From NCBI GenBank assembly GCA_041178545.1, contig JBEGVB010000086.1:1-23007 (forward strand): 23,007 nucleotides of DNA, read 5' to 3'. Source of the DNA: JBEATZ01 sp041178545 (GTDB taxonomy: Bacteria; Planctomycetota; UBA1135; UBA2386). The notes beneath the pieces are model-generated. The model was given only the letters and a program-made list of their open reading frames with translations. It was not told where the DNA came from and did not search any database. Position numbers and translations under genes: made by a program. Shown here in pieces: positions 1 to 7,869 of the stretch (the first letter of the stretch is position 1; each line of letters begins with the position of its first letter).

Positions 1-1362
1 GACGAGCTCACCGTGTCCATGAAGCTCCTCGGCGAGGCAGAGAGCCGGCAGTCGGCCCTGCGGTACGCGTGTGCCAACTGCCACGGCCCCGACGGCCTCC
101 CGCGCGTCGAGGGCGGCGTGAACATCCCCTCGATCCAGCCCCACGCCCTGTCCGCGCCCTCGCTCGGGGACAACGGCACCGGCAGGAAACGCGTCGCCTA
201 CGACCGTGAGAAGCTCCTGCGTGCCGTCACCATGGGCATCGACAGCTCGGGCAACCCTCTCAACGTCCTGATGCCGCGGTTCAACCTCTCCGAGCGCGAT
301 GCAGCGGACCTGCTCGCGTGGATGGACACCCTCGGCAGCGCTGCGGTGCCGGGTGTCGGCGAGAAGTCGATCCGGGTCGCAGTGCCCTCATCCGAGCATC
401 CCGTCCACCGTGCGGTGCTCGAGACCGTGCAGGCCTTTGCGCGCGAGACGAACCAGCGCGGCGGCATCTACGGCCGCTCCATCGAGGTGGCTGAGGTGCC
501 GTCGAACGAGCTGACCGCAGCACGCCTGGCGGACGCATTCTGCCTGGTCGCACCCATGGGCTCCGTCCCGCCCACCGTGCCGAAGGAGATGCCGGTGTTC
601 GGGACCATCGTCGAGGAGGCCTTGTTCGACCCGCCTGCCGAGCCGAACGGTTTCCAGCTCCTGCCCGCACAGGCCTCGCAGCTGCGGGTGGCCGTCGACC
701 ACCACTGTGGCACCCTCGCCAAGGGCGCGACGACCTTCCACCTGGTCCTCGAGGACCTGGGCGACCAGGACCGCTGGCAGCGCGTGCTCGGCCAGCAGCT
801 CGCGCGCTTCCCCGGCTCACGGCTGGAGTGTGTCCTCGCCGGCTCGGTGGGCAACCTGCCTGCCGACGCGGCCGTGCTCCTCGCAGGCAGTGCCGCCCAC
901 AAGTCCGCCATGCTGCGCGCGCTGGCCGGCAGTCGCTGCGGCAACGTGTATGCCACCCACCGGTTCGAGCCCGGCACCCTCGAACAGCTGCCCCAGGAGT
1001 TCCTCGACCGGCTCAAGCTGTTGCTGCCGATCCCGGTGCCGGCGGTGGACGACCCGCGCCTGGCCACGTTCCGCGACTTCCTCGCCCGCCAGCAACTCGC
1101 CGAGAACCACGTCCCCCAGCGGATCATGGCGCTGGCAGCAAGCCTTGCCTTCGGCGAGTGCATCCGGCGGTGCGGCACCCGCGTGACCCGTGAGCGCGTG
1201 CTGGAGGAGGCCCAGAAACTGGACCAGTTCCGGCCCTCGCTGTTCCCGCCCATCTCGTGGACCCTCAACCGGCGCGTCGGTGCGATCGGCGCGCAGGTGG
1301 TCCGGTTCGACGGACGGGACCGCTCCATGGTGCCCGAGGCGGAGTGGAGGGAGCCCCAGTGA
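1..1362 (+). CDS. Cytochrome c / periplasmic substrate-binding-like fusion protein (5' end cut off)
   Basis: The reading frame is open back to base 1. No signal peptide is visible although a c-type heme site is present, so the true start lies upstream; the GTG at 13 is unlikely to be it. Counting from that GTG, residues 20-24 are the heme motif CANCH, and Met87 (in LMPRF) is the likely distal ligand of a class I monoheme cytochrome c domain (about 1-110). The rest (about 118-449) resembles the type 1 periplasmic binding fold of branched-chain amino-acid binding proteins, including the C-terminal element NRRVGAIGAQVV. Fusions of this kind are known, and they probably couple ligand binding to electron transfer in the periplasm, but no ligand can be assigned. 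The stop overlaps the next start (GTGA), so the two genes are translationally coupled. Confidence 0.85.
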   Translation, partial: DELTVSMKLLGEAESRQSALRYACANCHGPDGLPRVEGGVNIPSIQPHALSAPSLGDNGTGRKRVAYDREKLLRAVTMGIDSSGNPLNVLMPRFNLSERDAADLLAWMDTLGSAAVPGVGEKSIRVAVPSSEHPVHRAVLETVQAFARETNQRGGIYGRSIEVAEVPSNELTAARLADAFCLVAPMGSVPPTVPKEMPVFGTIVEEALFDPPAEPNGFQLLPAQASQLRVAVDHHCGTLAKGATTFHLVLEDLGDQDRWQRVLGQQLARFPGSRLECVLAGSVGNLPADAAVLLAGSAAHKSAMLRALAGSRCGNVYATHRFEPGTLEQLPQEFLDRLKLLLPIPVPAVDDPRLATFRDFLARQQLAENHVPQRIMALAASLAFGECIRRCGTRVTRERVLEEAQKLDQFRPSLFPPISWTLNRRVGAIGAQVVRFDGRDRSMVPEAEWREPQ

Positions 1363-3260
1363 ACCCGCACCACAACGCGCTGCGTGCCGTTGGACTCCTG
1401 TTGCTGTCGATGCTCGCAGCCTCGTTCGTCATGCCCACCGGGACCAACGGGCCTGCTGCTGCCGTTGTGCAGGACCCGGCTGACCCCATGGCCCAGTGGC
1501 CGCAGGTCACCGTCGACGGACGCAAGGTCGACTGGCGCTCGTTCCAGACCCGCTCGGTCATGGTGACCTTCTTCAGCACGCGGATGTCGGACCTGGTCAC
1601 GTACCTGCAGGCCCTGCAGCTGGTGTACGACGAGCGCAAGCAGGCCAACCTCGAGGTCGTGGCGGTGTGCACCGACAACGACCCGGCCGCGCAGGTGGCA
1701 GCGCTCCTGAAGCAGCACGGCATCACGGTGCCCGTGGTGGTGGACGCGAAGGGCGTGCTGCGCGAGGGCTACAAGCCGCAGTCGATGCCGCACTCCTACT
1801 TCTTCGCGGAGCAGCAGCGCTACCTGGGCGACCTGCCGGGCTTCCCCGAGGAGGGCTATCCGTCCAGGCAGGTCTTCTACGCAAACCTCGTGCGTCGCGC
1901 CGTCGGACTCGACGTGGCCGTCGAGGGTGACCCGCTGCGCAACCCGTGGCCCGTCGTCCCGGCGTTCTCGATCCCCGGGACCTCGGTCACCGACCAGTCG
2001 CTGCGGGGCACCACCTGGTTGCTGGCCTTCGTCGCCACCGACTGCGACAAGTGCAAGGCGCAACTCGACTGGTTCAAGAGCCTGCACCGCGAGCTGGCGG
2101 GGCAGAAGGTCGAGTTCCACGTCGTGGTCGTGAACGAGGACGTGGACCCTGCACGCTTCCGCACCGAACGCGACCTGCCGTTTGCCGTGCACGCGGACCG
2201 CGGCGGCGCCGTCCGCAGGGCGCTGCACTACCGCGGGTTCGTCCCCGACACGCTGGTCGTCGACACCGAGGGCCGCATCCGGTTCCGGCACACGGTGTTC
2301 GACGAGGAACAGCCACCGCTCTACCGGATGGAGCTCAAGCACCTGCTCGGGATGCCCAACCCGCCGCTGCTCAAGGCAACGGGGCCGAGTGGCGAGCGGC
2401 GCTGCATGGTGTGCCACGAGCGCGAGTACTTCGACTGGCTCTCGAGCGGCCATGCACATGCCATGCGCACCCTGCAGGCGCAGGGACAGGCAGACAACCC
2501 CGAGTGCGTGCAGTGCCACGTCGTCGGCTGGGACAAGCCCGGCGGCTACAACGCCAACCAGGGCGCCCGCGCCCACCTGCTCGCCAACGTGCAGTGCGAG
2601 TCGTGCCACGGCGACGGCGGCCCGCACCTCGTGAAGGACCGCTCGACGCGCGCCATCACGGCAGCAACCTGCACCCCCTGCCACGACGAGAAGCACTCCC
2701 TCAACTTCGACTTCGACCGTTTCCGCGAGCTGGTGAGCCACCAGTCGAACCTGCTCGGTGCGACCCCGGAGCAGCAGCGCGAGCTCGCGGCGCGGCGCGA
2801 CGCGATCCGCCGCACCCTGCTGGAGCCCGAAGGCAGCTACGTGGGCGCCAGCGCGTGCAAGGACTGCCACCAGGGCCAGTACGAACGCTGGCAGGGCAGC
2901 GGTCATGCGCGCGCCGTGCAGCGCCTCACCGGCCAGCAGGTGAGCGACCCCGCCTGTGCGCGCTGCCACCACACCGGCCTGGAGCGCACGTGGGCCGGGC
3001 GCGAGACGCCGAAGGCAGGGGACCCGTTGGCCGCGAGCGTCCAGTGCGAGGCGTGCCACGGCCCCGGTGAGCGCCACGTGAAGGCAGGCTCGGCGGAGCA
3101 GTACCGGGCCACCATCCTCGGCATGGGCGCGAAGTGCGAGGAGTGCGTCATCGCGCAGGTGTGCACCAACTGCCACGACCCGAAGAACGACCCCGACTTC
3201 GACCTCAAGAAGGCGCTGCCGCCCATGCGCGCCCTCTGCCGACCACCAGCCACCAAGTAG
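1359..3260 (+). CDS. Exported thioredoxin-like / octaheme c-type cytochrome fusion
   Basis: I start this 633-residue protein at the GTG that overlaps the preceding stop. It is preceded by the purine-rich GGAGTGGAGGGAG and followed by a signal peptide (residues 1 to about 35). Two thioredoxin/AhpC-like domains follow. The first (about 44-195) has lost its CxxC. The second (about 198-331) keeps CDKC at 229-232. The C-terminal half carries eight CxxCH motifs at Cys 349, 383, 413, 438, 500, 533, 563 and 602. They form two similar tetraheme modules of the cytochrome c554 type, each with an SGHA element after heme 1 and CHGxG at heme 3. A CEECV at 593 lacks the His and is not a heme site. The protein should be periplasmic or cell-surface and move several electrons, perhaps to or from thiols or sulfur compounds. 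The substrate is unknown. Confidence 0.88.
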   Translation: MNPHHNALRAVGLLLLSMLAASFVMPTGTNGPAAAVVQDPADPMAQWPQVTVDGRKVDWRSFQTRSVMVTFFSTRMSDLVTYLQALQLVYDERKQANLEVVAVCTDNDPAAQVAALLKQHGITVPVVVDAKGVLREGYKPQSMPHSYFFAEQQRYLGDLPGFPEEGYPSRQVFYANLVRRAVGLDVAVEGDPLRNPWPVVPAFSIPGTSVTDQSLRGTTWLLAFVATDCDKCKAQLDWFKSLHRELAGQKVEFHVVVVNEDVDPARFRTERDLPFAVHADRGGAVRRALHYRGFVPDTLVVDTEGRIRFRHTVFDEEQPPLYRMELKHLLGMPNPPLLKATGPSGERRCMVCHEREYFDWLSSGHAHAMRTLQAQGQADNPECVQCHVVGWDKPGGYNANQGARAHLLANVQCESCHGDGGPHLVKDRSTRAITAATCTPCHDEKHSLNFDFDRFRELVSHQSNLLGATPEQQRELAARRDAIRRTLLEPEGSYVGASACKDCHQGQYERWQGSGHARAVQRLTGQQVSDPACARCHHTGLERTWAGRETPKAGDPLAASVQCEACHGPGERHVKAGSAEQYRATILGMGAKCEECVIAQVCTNCHDPKNDPDFDLKKALPPMRALCRPPATK

Positions 3261-3294
3261 TCGTGCGCATGCTGGCCCGCATGGGTCGCTCGGC

Positions 3295-3300
3295 TATCGT
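3295..3300 (+). promoter_or_regulatory. Possible -10 element (TATCGT) before the molybdoenzyme gene
   Basis: TATCGT lies 12 bases before the ATG at 3313, and no Shine-Dalgarno is visible in the 52-base gap. This placement would give a leaderless or nearly leaderless transcript. Similar elements precede the kelch and FKBP genes. The -35 region is poor (CTGGCC at 17-base spacing), so this is a suggestion only. Confidence 0.3.
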
Positions 3301-3312
3301 GTCCGTCACGCC

Positions 3313-6129
3313 ATGGACCAAGCCACGCTCCGGGTCACCCCGCTCGAGAACTTCCCGCCGCCCGCCCAGTGGGACGACTGGGCCGAGTACGACGCAGCAG
3401 CCTGGCCCAACAAGGTGGAGAAGCGCTACGCGCTCGTCCCCACCATCTGCTTCAACTGCGAGGCCGCCTGCGGCCTCGTTGCCTACGTCGACAAGTCCAA
3501 CGGGGTGATCCGCAAGGTCGAGGGCAACCCGTACCACCCGGGTTCCCGCGGCCGCAACTGCGCCAAGGGCCCGGCCACGATCAACCAGGTCCACGACCCG
3601 GACCGCGTGCTCTACCCGATGAAGCGCGTGGGGCCCCGCGGCTCGACGCAGTTCGAGCGCGTGAGTTGGGACAGCGTGCTGGACGACCTCGGTGGCCGCA
3701 TCCGCAAGGCGATCCTCGAGGGCAGGCTGGGCGAGGTCATGTACCACGTGGGACGACCGGGCCACGACGGCTACATCGAGCGCGTGCTGCAGGCATGGGG
3801 CGTCGACGGCCACAACAGCCACACCAACGTCTGCAGTGCTGCCGCGCGCCTCGGCTACGTGCTGTGGAGCGGCCACGACCGTCCCTCGCCCGACTACGAG
3901 AACGCGAAGTTCACCCTGCTGATCTCCTCGCACCTCGAGACGGGCCACTACTTCAACCCGCACGCCCAGCGCATCATCGACGGCAAGATGAAGGGCGGGA
4001 AGCTCGCCGTGTGCGACATCCGCCTCTCCAACACCGCGTCGATGGCCGACTACTGGCTCGCGCCGCGCCCGGGCACCGAGGCCCTCATGCTGCTCGGCAT
4101 CGCCCACGTGCTGCTGCACGAGGACCTCGCCGACTGGAAGTTCCTCGAGGACTGGGTCGACTGGCGGGCCTACCAGCGCGCGTTCCAGCGCCCGGTCGAC
4201 TTCGCGACCTTCCGCGCCGACCTCAAGTACGACTACGGCACGGTGACGCCCGACAAGGTGGCGCGCGAGTGCGGGCTCGACGAGAAGACGCTGGTCGAGG
4301 TGGCGCGCGAGATCGGCAAGGCAGGCAGTGCCTTTGCCAGCCACGTGTGGCGCAACAGTGCGTCGGGCAACGAAGGCGGCTGGCAGGTCGCACGCTGCCT
4401 GCAGTTCGTCTCCGTGCTGGTGGGCGCGGTGGGAGCACTCGGCGGCACCAACCCGGCGGGCACCAACAAGTTCGTGCCTTCGCCGTTCAGCAAGCCGAGC
4501 CCGCAGAAGTTCTGGAGCGAGTTGCTGTACCCACGCGAGTGGCCGCTCGCCCACCACGAGTTGAGCTTCCTGCTGCCGCACCTGCTCAAGAGCGGCCGCG
4601 GCCGCGTCGACACCTACTTCACCCGCGTCTACAACCCGGTCTGGACCAACCCGGACGGCGCCATGTGGATCGAGGCGCTTGGCGACGAGTCGCTGGTCGG
4701 CTGCCATGCGGTGCTCTCGCCGGTGTGGAACGAGACGGCGCGCTGGGCGGACTACGTGCTGCCCATGGGCGTTGCCACCGAGCGCCACGACCTGATGTCG
4801 CAGGAGACGCACGCGGCCACCTGGATCGGCTTCCGCCAACCGGTGCACCGCGTGCTCGCCGAGCGCCAGGGCCGCAAGGTCGAGTGGACGTGGGAGACGA
4901 ACCCGGGCGAGGTGTGGGAGGAGGACGAGTTCTGGATCGCGCTCAGCTGGCGCATCGACCCGGACGGGTCCCTCGGCATCCGCAAGCACTTCGAGTCGCC
5001 GTACCGGCCCGGCGAGCGCGTCTCGATCGAGGAGTACTACCGCTGGATCTTCGAGAACTCGGTCCCCGGCCTGCCCGCTGCAGCCGCGGCCGAGGGCCAG
5101 ACCCCGCTGGAGTACATGCGGCGACACGGCTGTTTCCTCGTGCAGGACAACATCTACCGCACGCACGAGTCGGAGCTGCCTGCGGCACAGCTGCAGGGTG
5201 CCGAGCACGACGAGGCCGAGGGCGTGGTGCGCGTCGGCGGCAAGGTTGCAGGCGTGCTGGTCGACGGCAGGCCCCGCGTCGGCTTCCCGACCCAGAGCAA
5301 GCGGCTGGAGATCCACGCGCAGGTCATGGCCGACTGGGGCTGGCCGGAGTACTCGACCCCGGTCTACATCCCGAGCCACGTGGACGAACGCAACCTCGAC
5401 CGCGCCAACGGCGAGATGGTGCTCGTGAGCACCTTCCGACTGCCCACCCTGATCCACACCCGCTCGGCCAACTCAAAGTGGCTGAGCGAGCTCTCCAACA
5501 CCAACCCCGTGTGGATCCACCCCACCGACGCAGGACGTGTCGGGGTCCGCAACGGCGACCTGCTGCGCGTGACCACGGGCAACGGCTACTACGTGAACGC
5601 TGCCTGGGTGACGGAAGGCGTGCGCCCGGGGCTCGTTGCCTGCAGCCACCACCTCGGCCGCTGGAAGGTCGAGGGTGACCAGCACGGGGTGAACCGCTGG
5701 CAGCTCCACGACGTGGACTTCCAGCGCCTCGGTGACGGTCGCTACCTGATCCGACGCACCGCAGGCGTGCGCCCCTTCGAGAGCTCGGACAAGGACAGCA
5801 CCAAGGTCTGGTGGTCGTCCGGTGGCGTGCACCAGAACTTCACCTTCCCGGTGCAGCCCGACCCCGTGAGCGGCATGCACTGCTGGCACCAGAAGGTCAC
5901 GGTGGCCAGGGCAGAGCCGGGCGACCGCTACGGCGACGTGTTCGTGGACACGCGGAAGTCGATGGCAATCTTCGAGCAGTGGCTCGCCAAGGCCCGGCCA
6001 GCAGGGGCCCATTCCCCCGGCGGTCTCCGGCGCCCGCTGCACTTCAAGCGCGTGTGCCGCCCGACGGACGATGCCTTTGCCTTCTCGTTCGAGCAGCCTG
6101 CTGCCAAACCGCCCATGCCACCGGCCTGA
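3313..6129 (+). CDS. Molybdopterin oxidoreductase, DMSO-reductase family, catalytic subunit
   Basis: The 938-residue protein has the family's domain order. An N-terminal [4Fe-4S] site is formed by Cys46, Cys49, Cys53 and Cys83, followed by the conserved Lys of CAKG. Mo-bisPGD-binding domains follow, and the C-terminal dinucleotide-binding domain begins near residue 700. Cys174, in HTNVCSAA, sits where the protein ligand to molybdenum is expected. A Cys there is typical of periplasmic nitrate, polysulfide/thiosulfate, tetrathionate and arsenate reductases, whereas NarG and nitrite oxidoreductase use Asp. The N-terminus has no twin-Arg motif or signal peptide, and no in-frame start exists between the preceding gene and this ATG. 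The neighbours are exported cytochromes, so location and electron partner are puzzling. The substrate cannot be assigned. No Fe-S or membrane subunit lies downstream; one could lie upstream of the window. Confidence 0.92.
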   Translation: MDQATLRVTPLENFPPPAQWDDWAEYDAAAWPNKVEKRYALVPTICFNCEAACGLVAYVDKSNGVIRKVEGNPYHPGSRGRNCAKGPATINQVHDPDRVLYPMKRVGPRGSTQFERVSWDSVLDDLGGRIRKAILEGRLGEVMYHVGRPGHDGYIERVLQAWGVDGHNSHTNVCSAAARLGYVLWSGHDRPSPDYENAKFTLLISSHLETGHYFNPHAQRIIDGKMKGGKLAVCDIRLSNTASMADYWLAPRPGTEALMLLGIAHVLLHEDLADWKFLEDWVDWRAYQRAFQRPVDFATFRADLKYDYGTVTPDKVARECGLDEKTLVEVAREIGKAGSAFASHVWRNSASGNEGGWQVARCLQFVSVLVGAVGALGGTNPAGTNKFVPSPFSKPSPQKFWSELLYPREWPLAHHELSFLLPHLLKSGRGRVDTYFTRVYNPVWTNPDGAMWIEALGDESLVGCHAVLSPVWNETARWADYVLPMGVATERHDLMSQETHAATWIGFRQPVHRVLAERQGRKVEWTWETNPGEVWEEDEFWIALSWRIDPDGSLGIRKHFESPYRPGERVSIEEYYRWIFENSVPGLPAAAAAEGQTPLEYMRRHGCFLVQDNIYRTHESELPAAQLQGAEHDEAEGVVRVGGKVAGVLVDGRPRVGFPTQSKRLEIHAQVMADWGWPEYSTPVYIPSHVDERNLDRANGEMVLVSTFRLPTLIHTRSANSKWLSELSNTNPVWIHPTDAGRVGVRNGDLLRVTTGNGYYVNAAWVTEGVRPGLVACSHHLGRWKVEGDQHGVNRWQLHDVDFQRLGDGRYLIRRTAGVRPFESSDKDSTKVWWSSGGVHQNFTFPVQPDPVSGMHCWHQKVTVARAEPGDRYGDVFVDTRKSMAIFEQWLAKARPAGAHSPGGLRRPLHFKRVCRPTDDAFAFSFEQPAAKPPMPPA

Positions 6130-6176
6130 CGGCCACCCGCAGGGTTGTTACACGAACTTGCGTCCCGTCGGGCATC

Positions 6177-6216
6177 GGCAGCACAAGATGGTGCACCCCC
6201 TCCTGCACCTGCTGCC
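6177..6216 (+). terminator. Bulged GC-rich hairpin after the molybdoenzyme gene
   Basis: GGCAGCA (6177-6183) pairs with TGCTGCC (6210-6216), and GGTGCA (6190-6195) pairs with TGCACC (6204-6209). The result is 13 base pairs with a six-base bulge and an eight-base loop. It starts 48 bases after the molybdoenzyme stop and ends 20 bases before the arylsulfotransferase start. There is no T-run, so it may terminate transcription, protect a 3' end, or affect translation of the next gene. Confidence 0.4.
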
Positions 6217-6236
6217 CTGCACCCCGGACGACTCCG

Positions 6237-7856
6237 TTGCGCACCCATCTCCTGCTCGTTTCTGCCTGCCTGACCCTCGTTGCCTGTTCGGGTGACAGTT
6301 CCTCGTCGGCCGAGTTCAAGATCGTCTCCAGCCCCGCGCTCTACGCGAACCCGAACACGTGGGTGCCCCAGACCGCCCTGGTGGCCGTCGAGACCAGTGT
6401 CCCGGCGCGCATCGATCTGGAGTTCTCCGACGGCGAGCGCACCTGGCGCGTGGTGGCCTCGCGCGAGTACGAGCGCGTCCACACCGCCGTGCCGGTGCTC
6501 GGCCTGCGGGCCGGCGTCGCACACACCATCCGCGTGGTCGCAGTGGACGAATCCGGCAAGGAACTGCCTGCACCCGACCTGTTGCAGTGGACACCGCCGT
6601 CGCTGCCCGCTGACTTCCCACCGATCCAGACCACGGTCTCGCGCCCCGACCGCATGGAGCCGGGGTTCACCATGATCAACGTGCTGAGCCCGGGTCGTGG
6701 CGACCACATGGTCCTGCTCGACGCTGCCGGCAACGTGGTTTGGTACCTCGACGACTCACTCCTCCCCAGCAACCCGACCCCCCAGAGCTTCCTCGCCGTG
6801 CCGCTCCCCAACGGCAACGTGATGCTGGTCGTGGAACGTCGCGCGCTCATCGAGATCAGCCTGCTCGGCGTGGTCGAGGGCGCATGGTGGGCCACCGGGC
6901 AGGGCCCCGTTCCGCCCGGCCTGCCCTTCACGCCGGTCGCCACCGACAGCTTCCACCACGACCTCATCGTGCTGCCGCCCGGCTCCGGGGCGGACTTCGC
7001 CAGCCTCTCGACCGAGGTGCGCAGCTACGCCAACTACCCGACGAGCGTGACCGACCCGACCCAGACTGCGCCCAATGCCAACGTGGTGGGCGACGTGGTG
7101 GTCGAGTTCCGTCGCGACGGCACCATCGTGCGCGAGTACCGGGTCCTCGACCTGCTGGACCCGTACCGCATGTGCTACGACACGCTGTCGGGCTGGTGGG
7201 ACGACTACTACGGCCGCCCCACCCACGACTGGTCCCACGCCAACGCGGTGACCCACGTGGCAGCAGACGACAGCCTGCTCGTCTCGTTGCGTCACCAGGA
7301 CGCCGTGCTCAAGGTGTCGCGCACGACGGGCCTGCTGCAGTGGATCCTCGGCCCCCACGAACGCTGGGGCCCGCAGTGGCAGGGCTTCCTGCTGGCCGCT
7401 CCCCTGGGCTTCCAGTGGAACTTCCACCAGCACGCGCCTGCGGTGGACGCGGACGGGTCGATCGTGCTGTTCGACAACGGCAACCACCGGGCAGTGCCAC
7501 CCACGCCCGGGACGACGCCAGCTGCCTCGTGGAGCCGTGCCGTCGACCTGCGCGTGGACGCGCGCACGCGCACGGTGACGCAGGAGTGGGCCTACGGCAC
7601 GCCGCCCGGACTCGGCGACAGCTTCTACTCGTTCTTCGTGGGCGACGCGGACCCGCTGCCCAACGGCAACGTGCTCGTGTGCGACGGCGGCAAGATGAGC
7701 CAGCCGCGCAACAACCTCTACGCCCGCGTGGCCGAGGTCACGCGCACGAACCCGCCCGAACTTGTGTTCGAGGCCTATGTGCGCGACGGCGACCCGGTGG
7801 CCCCGCAGAGCCACTTCTGCTACCGCGCTTGGCGCGTGCCCACCCTCTACCGCTGA
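6237..7856 (+). CDS. Arylsulfotransferase-family (ASST) lipoprotein
   Basis: Family enzymes transfer sulfate from one aryl sulfate ester to another phenol without PAPS, through a sulfo-histidine in a six-bladed propeller. I choose the TTG at 6237 because it yields a complete lipoprotein signal, MRTHLLLVSACLTLVAC, with lipid-bearing Cys17 followed by Ser; no ATG or GTG in frame fits. The mature protein has an Ig-like N-terminal region (about 30-140) and then the ASST domain. Motifs visible are HDWSHAN (His334), LRHQD (His353), FHQH (His397 and His399) and DNGNHR (413-418), which match the His/Asn/Arg active-site set of the family. The 539-residue length is usual. It probably sits in the periplasm or at the outer membrane. 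A hairpin and a 107-base gap separate it from the molybdoenzyme, so sharing that pathway is unproven. No DsbL/DsbI partner genes are adjacent. Confidence 0.85.
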   Translation: MRTHLLLVSACLTLVACSGDSSSSAEFKIVSSPALYANPNTWVPQTALVAVETSVPARIDLEFSDGERTWRVVASREYERVHTAVPVLGLRAGVAHTIRVVAVDESGKELPAPDLLQWTPPSLPADFPPIQTTVSRPDRMEPGFTMINVLSPGRGDHMVLLDAAGNVVWYLDDSLLPSNPTPQSFLAVPLPNGNVMLVVERRALIEISLLGVVEGAWWATGQGPVPPGLPFTPVATDSFHHDLIVLPPGSGADFASLSTEVRSYANYPTSVTDPTQTAPNANVVGDVVVEFRRDGTIVREYRVLDLLDPYRMCYDTLSGWWDDYYGRPTHDWSHANAVTHVAADDSLLVSLRHQDAVLKVSRTTGLLQWILGPHERWGPQWQGFLLAAPLGFQWNFHQHAPAVDADGSIVLFDNGNHRAVPPTPGTTPAASWSRAVDLRVDARTRTVTQEWAYGTPPGLGDSFYSFFVGDADPLPNGNVLVCDGGKMSQPRNNLYARVAEVTRTNPPELVFEAYVRDGDPVAPQSHFCYRAWRVPTLYR

Positions 7857-7869
7857 GCTGCCGAGCCGC

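Noticed and set aside
3135..3149. CEECV as a ninth heme site of the octaheme protein
   Set aside because: The His required after the second Cys is replaced by Val.
468..3176. 902-codon open frame on the minus strand opposite the two cytochrome genes
   Set aside because: It is antisense to two proteins with clear heme and thioredoxin motifs. Its translation is low-complexity and His/Arg/Val-rich, as expected from high-GC codon bias, with no recognisable domain.
3205..5457. 750-codon minus-strand frame opposite the molybdoenzyme gene
   Set aside because: A shadow of the molybdoenzyme coding sequence, with no domain and no plausible start signal.
3313..6129. Molybdoenzyme as nitrite oxidoreductase or membrane nitrate reductase alpha subunit
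   Set aside because: Those enzymes have an Asp molybdenum ligand and a His in the Fe-S site and are larger. This protein has four Cys in the Fe-S site and a Cys in HTNVC.
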